From Shewanella corallii (lineage in GTDB: Bacteria > Pseudomonadota > Gammaproteobacteria > Enterobacterales > Shewanellaceae), in the NCBI RefSeq assembly GCF_023349125.1, contig NZ_JAKIKT010000012.1:1-64000 (forward strand): a stretch of DNA of 64,000 nucleotides. Reading direction: 5' to 3'. Below are positions 55,002 to 62,656 of the stretch, in pieces. Numbering within the stretch: the first letter of the stretch is position 1; every line of letters begins with the position of its first letter. The notes beneath the pieces were generated by a model. It searched no databases, was not told the origin of the DNA, and saw only the letters and a list, made by a program, of their open reading frames with translations. The translations under genes were made by a program, and so were the position numbers.

Positions 55002-55406
55002 ATGAAAATAACAATAATAAAGTGTGTGCCTGTACTGATGATACTGTTAGCGAGTTGCCTGCTTAATGGCTGCAGTACTTCCGCCCCCAAAATCAATGCC
55101 AATGATATAAACAGCCGTTTATGGTTACCTGAAACGGGTCCTCTGGATTTTGAGCAGCTGTTTGCTTCTGCCAATGTCAGCTTTACTGTCAGCTACAGAA
55201 TTAACGAAAGCGGGGAAATTGCGAATATTGAACTAACCAATATTGAACCGGTCACCCAGATAGATGAAACAGCGCTGGCTAGGCTGCAGCAAACCCGGTT
55301 TATCGCCACTCAGGAAAATCCGCAACGCACTCCAGTAAGCATCACGAATCGGATTGAAATCAGAGCCGCGGTGGCCCCCGTGTTAATGAGCAGCAAATCT
55401 CACTAA
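55002..55406 (+). CDS. Small lipoprotein with TonB C-terminal-like domain
   Basis: 134 residues. A lipoprotein signal with lipobox LNGC (about residues 21-24) is followed by a domain reading FTVSYRINESGEIANIELTN ... DETALARLQQTRF. This is the pattern of TonB C-terminal (energy transducer) domains. It has no membrane helix or proline linker, so it is not a full TonB. Function unknown; a single gene closed by a terminator. Confidence 0.7.
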   Translation: MKITIIKCVPVLMILLASCLLNGCSTSAPKINANDINSRLWLPETGPLDFEQLFASANVSFTVSYRINESGEIANIELTNIEPVTQIDETALARLQQTRFIATQENPQRTPVSITNRIEIRAAVAPVLMSSKSH

Positions 55407-55431
55407 CACCAGAACGCAAAGTGAACAAAAC

Positions 55432-55460
55432 CAAAAAGCCACCTCAAGGGTGGCTTTTTA
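55432..55460. terminator. Bidirectional terminator before ilvE
   Basis: AAAAAGCCACC / GGTGGCTTTTT arms with a 5-base loop, between the convergent lipoprotein and ilvE genes. Confidence 0.88.
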
Positions 55461-55477
55461 CTGCAGGCTAATCAGAG

Positions 55478-56569
55478 TTAAGCGTGCAAATGAGGCACCT
55501 GCACAACCCAGTCTTCAGGGCCTTGTACTTTTCCGTTCTGGATATCGGTAAACAGTTGGTAGATACGCTTCACTTTGGGTCCGACTTCGCCGTCACCCAC
55601 GGTAACAGTGCGACCATCTTCAAAGATGTATGAACCCACGGGCGATACCACTGCAGCCGTGCCAAAACCTCCGGCTTCGACAATCTCACCGGCTTCAATA
55701 TCAGCGATAAACTTATCCAGCATGACAGTTTCCTGTCTAACCTCGCAGCCCAGCATCTCACTAAGCTCCATGATGGAAAGAGAGGTAATGGACTTGAGAA
55801 TTGTGTCAGTAAACTTAGGAATAATCACAGTGCCATCTTTAAGCACATGGAAGTGGTTCATGGCACCCACCTCTTCAATTTGCTGATTATTGGCATCCAG
55901 ATACAACACCTGCGCAGCGCCCATATCTGCTGCCGCTTTGGCCGCCCGCAGGGAAGCGGCGTAGTTACCCGCAGCTTTGGAGGCGCCGGTACCACCGGAA
56001 ACAGCTCTATGGTATTTGGTGCTGATCAGCAGTCGAATGGCATTGCTGAAACCAGACTTATAGTAAGCACCACTTGGGCTCAACATCACGCAGAAGGTGT
56101 AACGATTGCTGGGGCTGACAGACAACCTGTCTTCGGTAGCAAAGATAAAAGGACGTATATACAGACAGGCACCCGGCTGACGGGGGAACCACAAACGATC
56201 CACATCGATCAGTGCCTGAATCGCCTTAACCTGCATATCTTCCGGCAGATGGGGAATACAGACAATCTCACCACTGCGGTTCATACGCTCGGCATTTTTG
56301 TTAATGCGGAAGGTATAGATTTCGCCATCGTCATGCATAAAGGCTTTGGCGCCTTCAAAGATAGCCTGACCATAATGCAAAGACATGGTACCCGGCATAA
56401 GTTCAAACGGGCCATAAGGTTCGATCCGGGGATCGCGCCACTCGCCGTCATAAAAATCCATGACGAACATATGATCGGTGCGATGTACGCCAAAGCCGAC
56501 ATCCCCTTCCGGCACGAAAGGTTCCGAGCGGCGTTGCGATGAGGGTTTTAAATTATATTTTATTTCCAT
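55478..56569 (-). CDS. ilvE: Branched-chain amino acid aminotransferase
   Basis: Fold-type IV PLP enzyme of 363 residues from the MEIKYNL start, chosen because AAGGTGG lies 6 bases upstream. The length and sequence (LHYGQAIFEGAKAF, SKAAGNYAASLRAA with the PLP lysine nearby, EEVGAMNHFHVL, GFGTAAVVSPVG) fit the longer eukaryote-like BCAT II class, not the about 308-residue E. coli IlvE. It makes the last transfer step for valine, leucine and isoleucine. It is away from the ilv operon and beside an apparently unrelated TetR gene. Confidence 0.93.
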   Translation of the reverse strand: MEIKYNLKPSSQRRSEPFVPEGDVGFGVHRTDHMFVMDFYDGEWRDPRIEPYGPFELMPGTMSLHYGQAIFEGAKAFMHDDGEIYTFRINKNAERMNRSGEIVCIPHLPEDMQVKAIQALIDVDRLWFPRQPGACLYIRPFIFATEDRLSVSPSNRYTFCVMLSPSGAYYKSGFSNAIRLLISTKYHRAVSGGTGASKAAGNYAASLRAAKAAADMGAAQVLYLDANNQQIEEVGAMNHFHVLKDGTVIIPKFTDTILKSITSLSIMELSEMLGCEVRQETVMLDKFIADIEAGEIVEAGGFGTAAVVSPVGSYIFEDGRTVTVGDGEVGPKVKRIYQLFTDIQNGKVQGPEDWVVQVPHLHA

Positions 56570-56654
56570 GGCATACCACCTTGTTGATTGTTTGAGCAGA
56601 CTAGGGAGAGGCTCAGGCAAAGTCAAGTTGGTGGCATGGCTATCGTAAAATTAC

Positions 56655-57446
56655 TCAGCTGCAGCCTGTCTGCTCACGGGTACAGCCTATAGTTTCCCCC
56701 GGTTTGACCATGGCCAACTGGTTGCAGGCTGCACAGGTCATATGGGCCCGGTAGTGTTTATCGAAAAAGACCTTGGTTTGATATTCAAGGGCATCAAACT
56801 TCTCCCTGGTCAGCGGCAGACTCCAGTTATATTGGGCCATCAGGCGCGCCAAATGACGGTAACAGGTCTCCCGGCGGTCCCCGAGAAATTCAGGATTAAT
56901 CAGCTGACTCTCGAACTGGGTCAGGGAGCCGGTCAGATAGAAGGCGATGCCCTGTGCCAACTCGCTCTGCTGAAGCGGTGTCGCCTGCAATTCGCCACGG
57001 GCAACGGCCTCCTCCAATGAGCTGCGGATAAAGGTCCAGAAGGTGTTGATACGTTTTTTGAAGCGCTCAATCTTATCGGCACTGGCCAACTGCCACACCA
57101 TGGTGTTGACCGAGACAGACCTCAGGGTAAAGAAGCTCTTCGAACGCTTAATCGTCTCAAAGGTGAATAATACTGGCAGCAAAGCCTTTTCCTGGGCGGT
57201 CAGCTCGGGATTCTGAGCAATGAAAATCGGCAGGTTGTTACTGGTGGCATTACGCATAAACAGGCACACCAGAATATCTTCTTTGCCCTCGAAGAATTTG
57301 TACAGAGTACCGGTAGAACACCCCACCTCCTTGGCCAGTTGTGAGAACTTAAAAGACACTATGCCCTGAGTTTCAATCAGGTACTCGGCAGCGTCCAGAA
57401 TTTGGTTGCATCTCAATGTAGTCAGCGGCTCGGATGGGCACTTCAT
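56655..57446 (-). CDS. TetR-family regulator with cysteine-rich C-terminus
   Basis: 263 residues, long for TetR. The helix-turn-helix lies at about 14-60 (ILDAAEYLIETQGIVSFKFSQLAKEVGCSTGTLYKFFEGKED in part). An all-helical ligand domain follows, and after about residue 225 a tail has HMTCAACNQL and later CTREQTGC. The paired cysteines suggest metal, disulphide or redox sensing. It is divergent from the flavoprotein gene, with a 38-bp imperfect dyad between them. It is probably the local controller of the respiratory module. AAGGTGA precedes the ATG. Confidence 0.85.
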   Translation of the reverse strand: MKCPSEPLTTLRCNQILDAAEYLIETQGIVSFKFSQLAKEVGCSTGTLYKFFEGKEDILVCLFMRNATSNNLPIFIAQNPELTAQEKALLPVLFTFETIKRSKSFFTLRSVSVNTMVWQLASADKIERFKKRINTFWTFIRSSLEEAVARGELQATPLQQSELAQGIAFYLTGSLTQFESQLINPEFLGDRRETCYRHLARLMAQYNWSLPLTREKFDALEYQTKVFFDKHYRAHMTCAACNQLAMVKPGETIGCTREQTGCS

Positions 57447-57602
57447 ATTTGTATCACCTTAGGGTTAGTGGCGACGGCGAGTATGTGTAAACTTCGGGCA
57501 AAACAACAGCAGCCCCTCATTAAAGCTGAAGCTGATTCACATTTCCCTCCAGTTAATATAATCAATCCGTGAATTACCTCATGCCACGGGGCCTGGCGGG
57601 GA

Positions 57603-57640
57603 GAAAACTTGTTCGTGATATTAATCATGAAGAAAGTTTC
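57603..57640. promoter_or_regulatory. 38-bp imperfect dyad, candidate TetR/FNR/CRP site
   Basis: Arms beginning GAAAACTTGTTC and ending GAAGAAAGTTTC pair at 13 of 19 positions about a centre at 57621/57622. The core GTGATATTAATCAT (57615-57628) also fits an FNR-like TGAT-N4-ATCA and a weak CRP site. It lies 86-123 bases before the flavoprotein start. Confidence 0.5.
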
Positions 57641-57725
57641 CACTCGATTCCGGCCGTGAGCCAGTTCACTTCCTGACCTTCCAAGCACAGATATCTTGAT
57701 GCCATCATTTAGTGAGGTCATCAAA

Positions 57726-59237
57726 ATGCAAAACAGACGTAACTTCCTCAAGCTCGGTGCCGGTGCGGCATTGGGTGGTCTGACAGCCAGCTTCCCTGCA
57801 GCAGCTGCTTCTTCCTGCGGTAAAGAAATCAAGTGGGATGAAACCCATGACGTAGTTATCATTGGTTCTGGTTTTGCGGGTCTGTCCGCAGCGCACAACG
57901 CCAAGAAACAAGATCTGGGATCAGTACTGGTACTGGAAAAGATGCAGGTTATCGGTGGTAACTCTGCAATCAACGGTGGTTGGTTCGCCATTCCTCGCAA
58001 CCCAATCCAGTTGGCTCAGGGCATCAATGATGATAGTCCGGAAGAGCTGGTAAAAGACCAGATGATCTCCGGCCGTGGTATGGCCAGCCGCCCTCACCTG
58101 ATGCGTATTGCTGAGCACGCCCTGGAATCTTTCGAGCAGTGTGTGGCTAACGGCGTGACCTTCCGTGAAGGCTTCAACATGCAGGTTGGTGGTCACAACA
58201 AGGCCCGTGCTGTTCGTACTACCTATGGTACCGGTGGTGAAATCACTCAGAACTACTATGAGACCTGTGTGAAGCAGGGCGTTGACTTCCGTAAGCAGGC
58301 TTACGTTGAAGACTTCATCATGGATGGCACCACTATTGTGGGTGTGAAAGTTCGCTTTAACTATCAGTTCCCGAATGCCAAATCAGGCCAGGTTAAGTTC
58401 ATCAAAGCCAACAAAGGCGTAGTGATCGCGACCGGTGGTTTTGCACAGAATATGACTCTGCGTAACCTGTTCGACCCATCTATCGACCCTACATACGATT
58501 GTACCAACGCTAAAGGTGCAACCGGTGAAGTGACCATGACTGCCATGTCTCACGGCGCTCTGTCTGTTCATATGAACATGATCCAGTCTGGCCACTGGGG
58601 TAGCCCGGACGAAGGCGGTTTCGGCTGGTCCAACGCTCTGCTGTCTATTACCTGGCACGAAGGTATGGTTGTGAGCGTACTGGACGGCAAACGCTTTATG
58701 GACGAGCGCCGTGACCGTAAGTACTGCTCTGAGCGCATCAGCGCCAACCGCTACCCGGACAACAGCCCAGCGTACCCAATTGCCTTCTTCAACTACAACG
58801 ATCACCCGGATGATGACCGTGTGACCCGTGCAGTACGCGACAAGATGGCCTGGATTATGAACTCCGTAGAAGAGATGGCTGAGCGTTTCAACATCGACCC
58901 TAAAGCCCTGCAAGAGAACATTGACCTGCACAACAAGCACGTTGCCGAGCGTCATGACCCTCTGTTCGGTCGTAAGATGGACACCGCCCGTAACCTGGAA
59001 GCGCCTTTCGTGGTATCCCGCATATGGCCAAAAGTTCACTACTGTATGGGCGGCCTGAAGACTGATACCGAAGGTCGTGTACTGGCATCCAAAGACCTGG
59101 GCGTAATGAAAAACCTGTACGCCATCGGTGAAGCCACTGGCGGTACTCACGGTGAAACGCGTCTGAGCTCCTGTGCCTGTCTGGAAGGCCTGGCCATGGG
59201 TATCGTAGTTTCTAAAACCATCAAAGCTGACGCTTAA
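57726..59237 (+). CDS. Tat-exported FAD-dependent ene-reductase-like flavoprotein
   Basis: 503 residues. A twin-arginine signal (NRRNFLKLGAGAALGG) leads to the periplasm. The FAD-binding domain starts VVIIGSGFAGLSAAHNA, and the fold is that of the flavocytochrome c fumarate reductase/urocanate reductase family. By eye, active-site positions match FccA: Arg331 in ERRDRKYCSE (proton donor position), His438 in KVHYCMGG and Arg479 in GETRLSSCACLEG. It has no heme motif and no FMN-binding domain, so electrons must come from the cytochrome encoded 14 bases downstream. The substrate is an unsaturated acid, not necessarily fumarate, since the GANRLGGN motif is replaced. Start chosen at 57726 (GAGGT 8 bases upstream). 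Confidence 0.88.
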   Translation: MQNRRNFLKLGAGAALGGLTASFPAAAASSCGKEIKWDETHDVVIIGSGFAGLSAAHNAKKQDLGSVLVLEKMQVIGGNSAINGGWFAIPRNPIQLAQGINDDSPEELVKDQMISGRGMASRPHLMRIAEHALESFEQCVANGVTFREGFNMQVGGHNKARAVRTTYGTGGEITQNYYETCVKQGVDFRKQAYVEDFIMDGTTIVGVKVRFNYQFPNAKSGQVKFIKANKGVVIATGGFAQNMTLRNLFDPSIDPTYDCTNAKGATGEVTMTAMSHGALSVHMNMIQSGHWGSPDEGGFGWSNALLSITWHEGMVVSVLDGKRFMDERRDRKYCSERISANRYPDNSPAYPIAFFNYNDHPDDDRVTRAVRDKMAWIMNSVEEMAERFNIDPKALQENIDLHNKHVAERHDPLFGRKMDTARNLEAPFVVSRIWPKVHYCMGGLKTDTEGRVLASKDLGVMKNLYAIGEATGGTHGETRLSSCACLEGLAMGIVVSKTIKADA

Positions 59238-59251
59238 TTAAGGAGCGCATA

Positions 59252-59617
59252 ATGAAGAAGTTATTAACCGCTCTGGTAGTAGGCATGGCATTGAGTGGCG
59301 CCGCTCAGGCTGGCGACATGGTTAAAATGATGGGCAAGCTGGAAGGCCGCGCCAACCATGAAATGCTGCATGATGATTGCGCTAACTGTCACGTAGACAA
59401 GAATAAGAAAGCTATTGATGACAGCAGCTGTATCGCCTGTCACGGTAAGCCTTCAGAGATCGCCATTGACGAAAGCATTCTGCCTGTGCACGAAGCCAAC
59501 CCGCACAAGTCTGTCCACTTCGGTGACGGCGCAAGCTGCCTGGCATGTCACGCTGAGCACAAGCAAAAAGCTCCAATCTGTACCGACTGTCACCGTACCT
59601 GGTTCGAGGTAATGTAA
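59252..59617 (+). CDS. Periplasmic tetraheme cytochrome c
   Basis: 121 residues with a Sec signal peptide (cleaved near AQA-GD) and four CxxCH heme motifs (CANCH, CIACH, CLACH, CTDCH). Extra histidines (NHEMLHDD, NPHKSVHFGDG) can be the distal ligands. The pattern is that of the tetraheme domain of flavocytochrome c. It is co-transcribed with the flavoprotein (TAAGGAG site overlapping the end of the first gene), so it probably acts as the separate electron-carrying subunit fed by a quinol-oxidising CymA-like protein. Confidence 0.93.
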   Translation: MKKLLTALVVGMALSGAAQAGDMVKMMGKLEGRANHEMLHDDCANCHVDKNKKAIDDSSCIACHGKPSEIAIDESILPVHEANPHKSVHFGDGASCLACHAEHKQKAPICTDCHRTWFEVM

Positions 59618-59879
59618 CAGTCATGCATTCAGGATTATTCGCCAGCTGCGAATAATCCTGTGCGCGGATTGCAATATATAGTCGGCCTTTACCATGGTAA
59701 GGGCTGACTTTCTGCGTCTCAAAAACACTCACACAACATAACCAACTCACAAAACCACACCAGCAAGCATAAGCTTCGACACAGACACAACATTCATCAG
59801 ATTTTTCACCACCAGTTTGAACCTGCAAAGCCAATTCCACACATTGCCGCTACACCAGAGTTTCAAGCTGGCGTCACAA

Positions 59880-60244
59880 ATAAATAAGTTGGTAACCGAA
59901 TTAACGTTAACTGCATCACTAATTGGCAATGCGCTGGCTGGTGAATTGATTCAGGTGAAAGGTAAACTCCTTGGTCGCGAAAATCATAGTTTTAGCTATG
60001 AAGATGGCTGTCAGGCTTGCCACCAGGGATCCGGCAAGAAAACGCAATCTATGTTGCAGTCATGAACTTCACGACACCAAGCAACATCGAAATGGACCAA
60101 AGCGATCTGGCTGTACCGAAAGCCCATCCGCGCAAGTCCATCCACTTCGGTTAAGGCGCAACCTACCCGGCCTGTTTCACTGAGCACAACGAGAAGGCTC
60201 AGCGGCTGTATCAGTGTCAGCGCACCAGGCTCGAAGAGATGTAA
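59880..60244 (+). pseudogene. Decayed second tetraheme cytochrome c gene
   Basis: The translation aligns end to end with the preceding cytochrome: GELIQVKGKLLGRENH then CQACH; later SNIEMDQSDLAVPKAHP, RKSIHFG, TEHNEKA and TRLEEM. The start codon is ATA, there is a frameshift near 60045-60075, an in-frame TAA replaces GAC after HFG, and three of four heme motifs are lost (PACFTEH for LACHAEH, QCQR for DCHR). Only the first CxxCH survives. It is a dead duplicate of the neighbour, between it and the porin. Confidence 0.85.
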
Positions 60245-60254
60245 TTAAAAATAA

Positions 60255-60284
60255 GGGGAGGTGTCCAACACAGACAACCTCCTC
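60255..60284 (+). promoter_or_regulatory. Hairpin in the porin 5' region
   Basis: GGGGAGGT and ACCTCCTC arms (7 of 8 pairs plus G-U) with a 14-base loop, about 20 bases before the porin start. There is no T-run. It may be a 5' stabilising stem. Confidence 0.35.
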
Positions 60285-60303
60285 TATGTACCTAGGAATA
60301 AGA

Positions 60304-61434
60304 ATGATGAACACTAAGTTTATGTTGTCCTTAGTGGCTGCTGCCGTAACCGCGAGCACTTTCTCTGCTCAGGCAGCTCAGGAAGATGGAGTTAAATTCG
60401 GCGGCTCTGTTCGCGCCAACTACCACTGGGTTGATGACAAGGACACCAGTGCCGACAAAGGCGGTGAGTTCAAGTTTGACGTAGTAACCGCTAAAGTCAG
60501 CGCCAAGCAGGGTGACTTTGGTCTGGAAGCCGAATACCGTTTTACCGGTAGCGACGACTTCCTGAAGTACGGCTACGGCTACTACAACATCAACCCTGAC
60601 ATGCAACTGCAACTGGGTGTAGCCATGGTACCGTTTGGTAATCCAAACGTTGCGTCCAACTCATGGTGGATGAGCATCGGTTACTACATGGGCTTCGAAG
60701 AAGACTATGACACTGGTGTGAAACTGGTTTACAAGAAAAACGGCTGGGCAACTGACATCGCTTACTTCAACGGCGCTGAATACAGCGCGAACGTTTACAA
60801 GAAGTATGCCGGTGACATTGCTACCGGTGAAGTAGGTGGCAACGAGTACCACAACGAAGAGCGTAACCAGTTCAACCTGCGTCAAACCTACACTGTTGAG
60901 CACCACGGCGGTTCCACCACTTTCGGTGGTTCTGTTCAGTACGGCCAGTTGTATAACAGTCTGACCAACAACAGCGGTGACCGTCACGCGTTCGCGCTGC
61001 ACATGAGCACCAACTACCAGGGCTGGAACTTCACCGCTCAGGCGATCAGCTATGAGTTTGATGCTGCTGATGCGCAGAAAGGCACTGAGCACATGATCGC
61101 CTTCGCTCAGGGTGGTTCTTTGCTGGAAACTGCTGACAAGGGTCAGCTGTACACCTTTAACGTTGCCAAGACTATCGCCACTGATTTCGGTAGCGTGAAG
61201 CTGTACAACGACTTCAACGTGATGACTCCTGATGTTGAAGACGAAAGCTTCAAGAACAGCTACCAGAACGTTACCGGCGCAGCTATCACTGCTGGCCCAA
61301 CCTACTCCTCTATCGACCTGTCTTTCGGCAAAAACATGTGGGGCAGCTCTCTGGCCGCTTCCGGCATCGGCCTGAACGATGGTGTTAACGAGTGGGATGC
61401 CCGCATCAACGTTAACGTTGGCTACTACTTCTAA
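60304..61434 (+). CDS. Outer-membrane porin
   Basis: 376 residues with a signal peptide (about 1-22, ending AQA-AQ). The rest is alternating beta strands with aromatic girdles and the terminal sequence NVNVGYYF, ending in Phe as outer-membrane barrels do. It resembles general or anion-type porins of Gram-negative bacteria. Placed after the flavoprotein and cytochrome with its own terminator, it probably brings the small-molecule substrate to the periplasm (inference). Start at 60304 after AGGAATAAGA; the next codon is also ATG. Codon use looks highly biased, as in abundant proteins. Confidence 0.88.
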   Translation: MMNTKFMLSLVAAAVTASTFSAQAAQEDGVKFGGSVRANYHWVDDKDTSADKGGEFKFDVVTAKVSAKQGDFGLEAEYRFTGSDDFLKYGYGYYNINPDMQLQLGVAMVPFGNPNVASNSWWMSIGYYMGFEEDYDTGVKLVYKKNGWATDIAYFNGAEYSANVYKKYAGDIATGEVGGNEYHNEERNQFNLRQTYTVEHHGGSTTFGGSVQYGQLYNSLTNNSGDRHAFALHMSTNYQGWNFTAQAISYEFDAADAQKGTEHMIAFAQGGSLLETADKGQLYTFNVAKTIATDFGSVKLYNDFNVMTPDVEDESFKNSYQNVTGAAITAGPTYSSIDLSFGKNMWGSSLAASGIGLNDGVNEWDARINVNVGYYF

Positions 61435-61475
61435 GTCGCCCATCCAAACAGCAATCAAATGCTGAATTGATGACC

Positions 61476-61503
61476 CAAAGGCCTGCAATCGCAGGCCTTT
61501 TTG
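61476..61503 (+). terminator. Terminator after porin
   Basis: AAAGGCCTGC / GCAGGCCTTT with a 3-base loop and a T-run, 40 bases after the porin stop. Confidence 0.9.
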
Positions 61504-61716
61504 CATTTTGATGACGCAGACCAACTGTTGCAATCACCTGATTAATTTCACCCTGTTTTTTGAGGTTCGAGCTTTCGTCCTGCGATCCAGCCGTTCTTTT
61601 TAACTGAGTCACAAACCGGCCAAATGGTTTGAAATCAGTCACTGAAATTCAAAATTTCACCAGAGCAAAAATATTCGCGACATGGTTCACGAATAAGTTT
61701 CTCAGTACCAATTGGC

Positions 61717-61732
61717 CGTGATCAAATTCACC
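61717..61732. promoter_or_regulatory. CRP-like site before cupin gene
   Basis: CGTGATCAAATTCACC matches TGTGA-N6-TCACA at 8 of 10 core bases, about 100 bases before the cupin start. CRP is known to control anaerobic respiration genes in Shewanella. Confidence 0.55.
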
Positions 61733-61831
61733 GTTAGCACATTTCAGGCGTTCTATTCTTGTTGCATCCAGAGCACAATGCGCCCGCTTTAGAGGCCTGT
61801 GCCCTATATACGAAAAAGTGAGATGATGACG

Positions 61832-62575
61832 ATGAAACTGAAAATGATCTGCGCCCTGGTGGCTGCCGTGACCTCTTCCGCCGCTATGGCCTCTGGCCCT
61901 CAGTGCAACCACGCTCAACTGCCATATCAGCAGATGACACCAGTTCCATACGACAGCTCTCCACACGTTCCTCAGGACACCATCCCTGAGCAGTGCCGCG
62001 ACCCACAGGTTGAAGCCTACATCGCTGACTGGGAAGCCGGTAAAATTGACTTCAACACTATCGAGCCAAACGACAGCATCGCGAAAGATCAGCGTTTCTG
62101 TAAGGGTCTGGACGACAATGGTAACGTTCTGGAAGTTAAGAACTGCGACCTGAAAAACGCACCAGTAGGCTACATGTGGAAAGATCTGGCTGACGCGCCA
62201 ATGGTTATTGGTATCACCAATGGTGGTAAATCAGACCACGAGCCACACTTCCACGGCCAGCCTGAGTGTTACTACGTAGTAAACGGCGAAAGCCCGACTC
62301 TGGCTGACAACAAGTTCCGCCCACTGAAGAAGGGTCAGTACTTCTACATTCCTGGTAACCACATCCACAACACCCCAATCATGAACGAAGAAGGTCTGGG
62401 TGTAATGTACTGGTATCCAAACAACGCCCACTTCAACGGCTTCAAGTACTACTGGCGTAAAGATGTGAAGAACCTGCGCGTTGCTGAAGAAGCTTTCGAC
62501 CGCGTAGACGAAATCCGTAAGCGTGACCTGGGCCTTGGTCCATACGGCACCAACGAAGCTTTCTTCAAGAAGTGA
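61832..62575 (+). CDS. Periplasmic cupin, DMSP-lyase-like metal site
   Basis: 247 residues with a Sec signal peptide (MKLKMICALVAAVTSSAAMA). An N-terminal part (about 21-120) with four cysteines that may form disulphides precedes a cupin barrel. Motif 1 reads EPHFHGQPECYYVVNGE with His139, His141, Glu145 and Tyr147; motif 2 reads GQYFYIPGNHIHN with His179. HxHxxxExY with His 34 residues after Glu matches the metal ligands and catalytic Tyr I recall for cupin DMSP lyases such as DddK. Many other cupins share the three-His/Glu set, so the enzyme identity is a hypothesis. Start at 61832, with GTGAG 9 bases upstream; ATGs at 61823 and 61826 are possible. Confidence 0.8.
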   Translation: MKLKMICALVAAVTSSAAMASGPQCNHAQLPYQQMTPVPYDSSPHVPQDTIPEQCRDPQVEAYIADWEAGKIDFNTIEPNDSIAKDQRFCKGLDDNGNVLEVKNCDLKNAPVGYMWKDLADAPMVIGITNGGKSDHEPHFHGQPECYYVVNGESPTLADNKFRPLKKGQYFYIPGNHIHNTPIMNEEGLGVMYWYPNNAHFNGFKYYWRKDVKNLRVAEEAFDRVDEIRKRDLGLGPYGTNEAFFKK

Positions 62576-62611
62576 TCACTTCTGAATAATTGCTCCCCTT
62601 TCAAGGGATAG

Positions 62612-62638
62612 AGATGGCCGCAACTGCGGCCATTTTTA
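62612..62638. terminator. Terminator after cupin gene
   Basis: ATGGCCGCA / TGCGGCCAT with a 2-base loop and a T-run, 36 bases after the cupin stop and just before the convergent DUF1223 gene ends. Confidence 0.85.
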
Positions 62639-62656
62639 TTTCTCTGCCGCCAAGGT

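Larger units (their letters stand above)
61435..61831. other. Intergenic region before cupin gene
   Basis: After the porin terminator there are about 330 bases with no gene. They contain the CRP-like site at 61717-61732; the cupin promoter should lie downstream of this. No other repeat or RNA was recognised. Confidence 0.45.

Noticed and set aside
54881..55066. 61-codon open frame upstream of the small lipoprotein
   Set aside because: No ribosome site, and it overlaps the lipoprotein signal sequence in another frame.
59971..60183. 70-codon open frame in the region of the dead cytochrome
   Set aside because: It is one frame of the frameshifted pseudogene rather than a separate gene.
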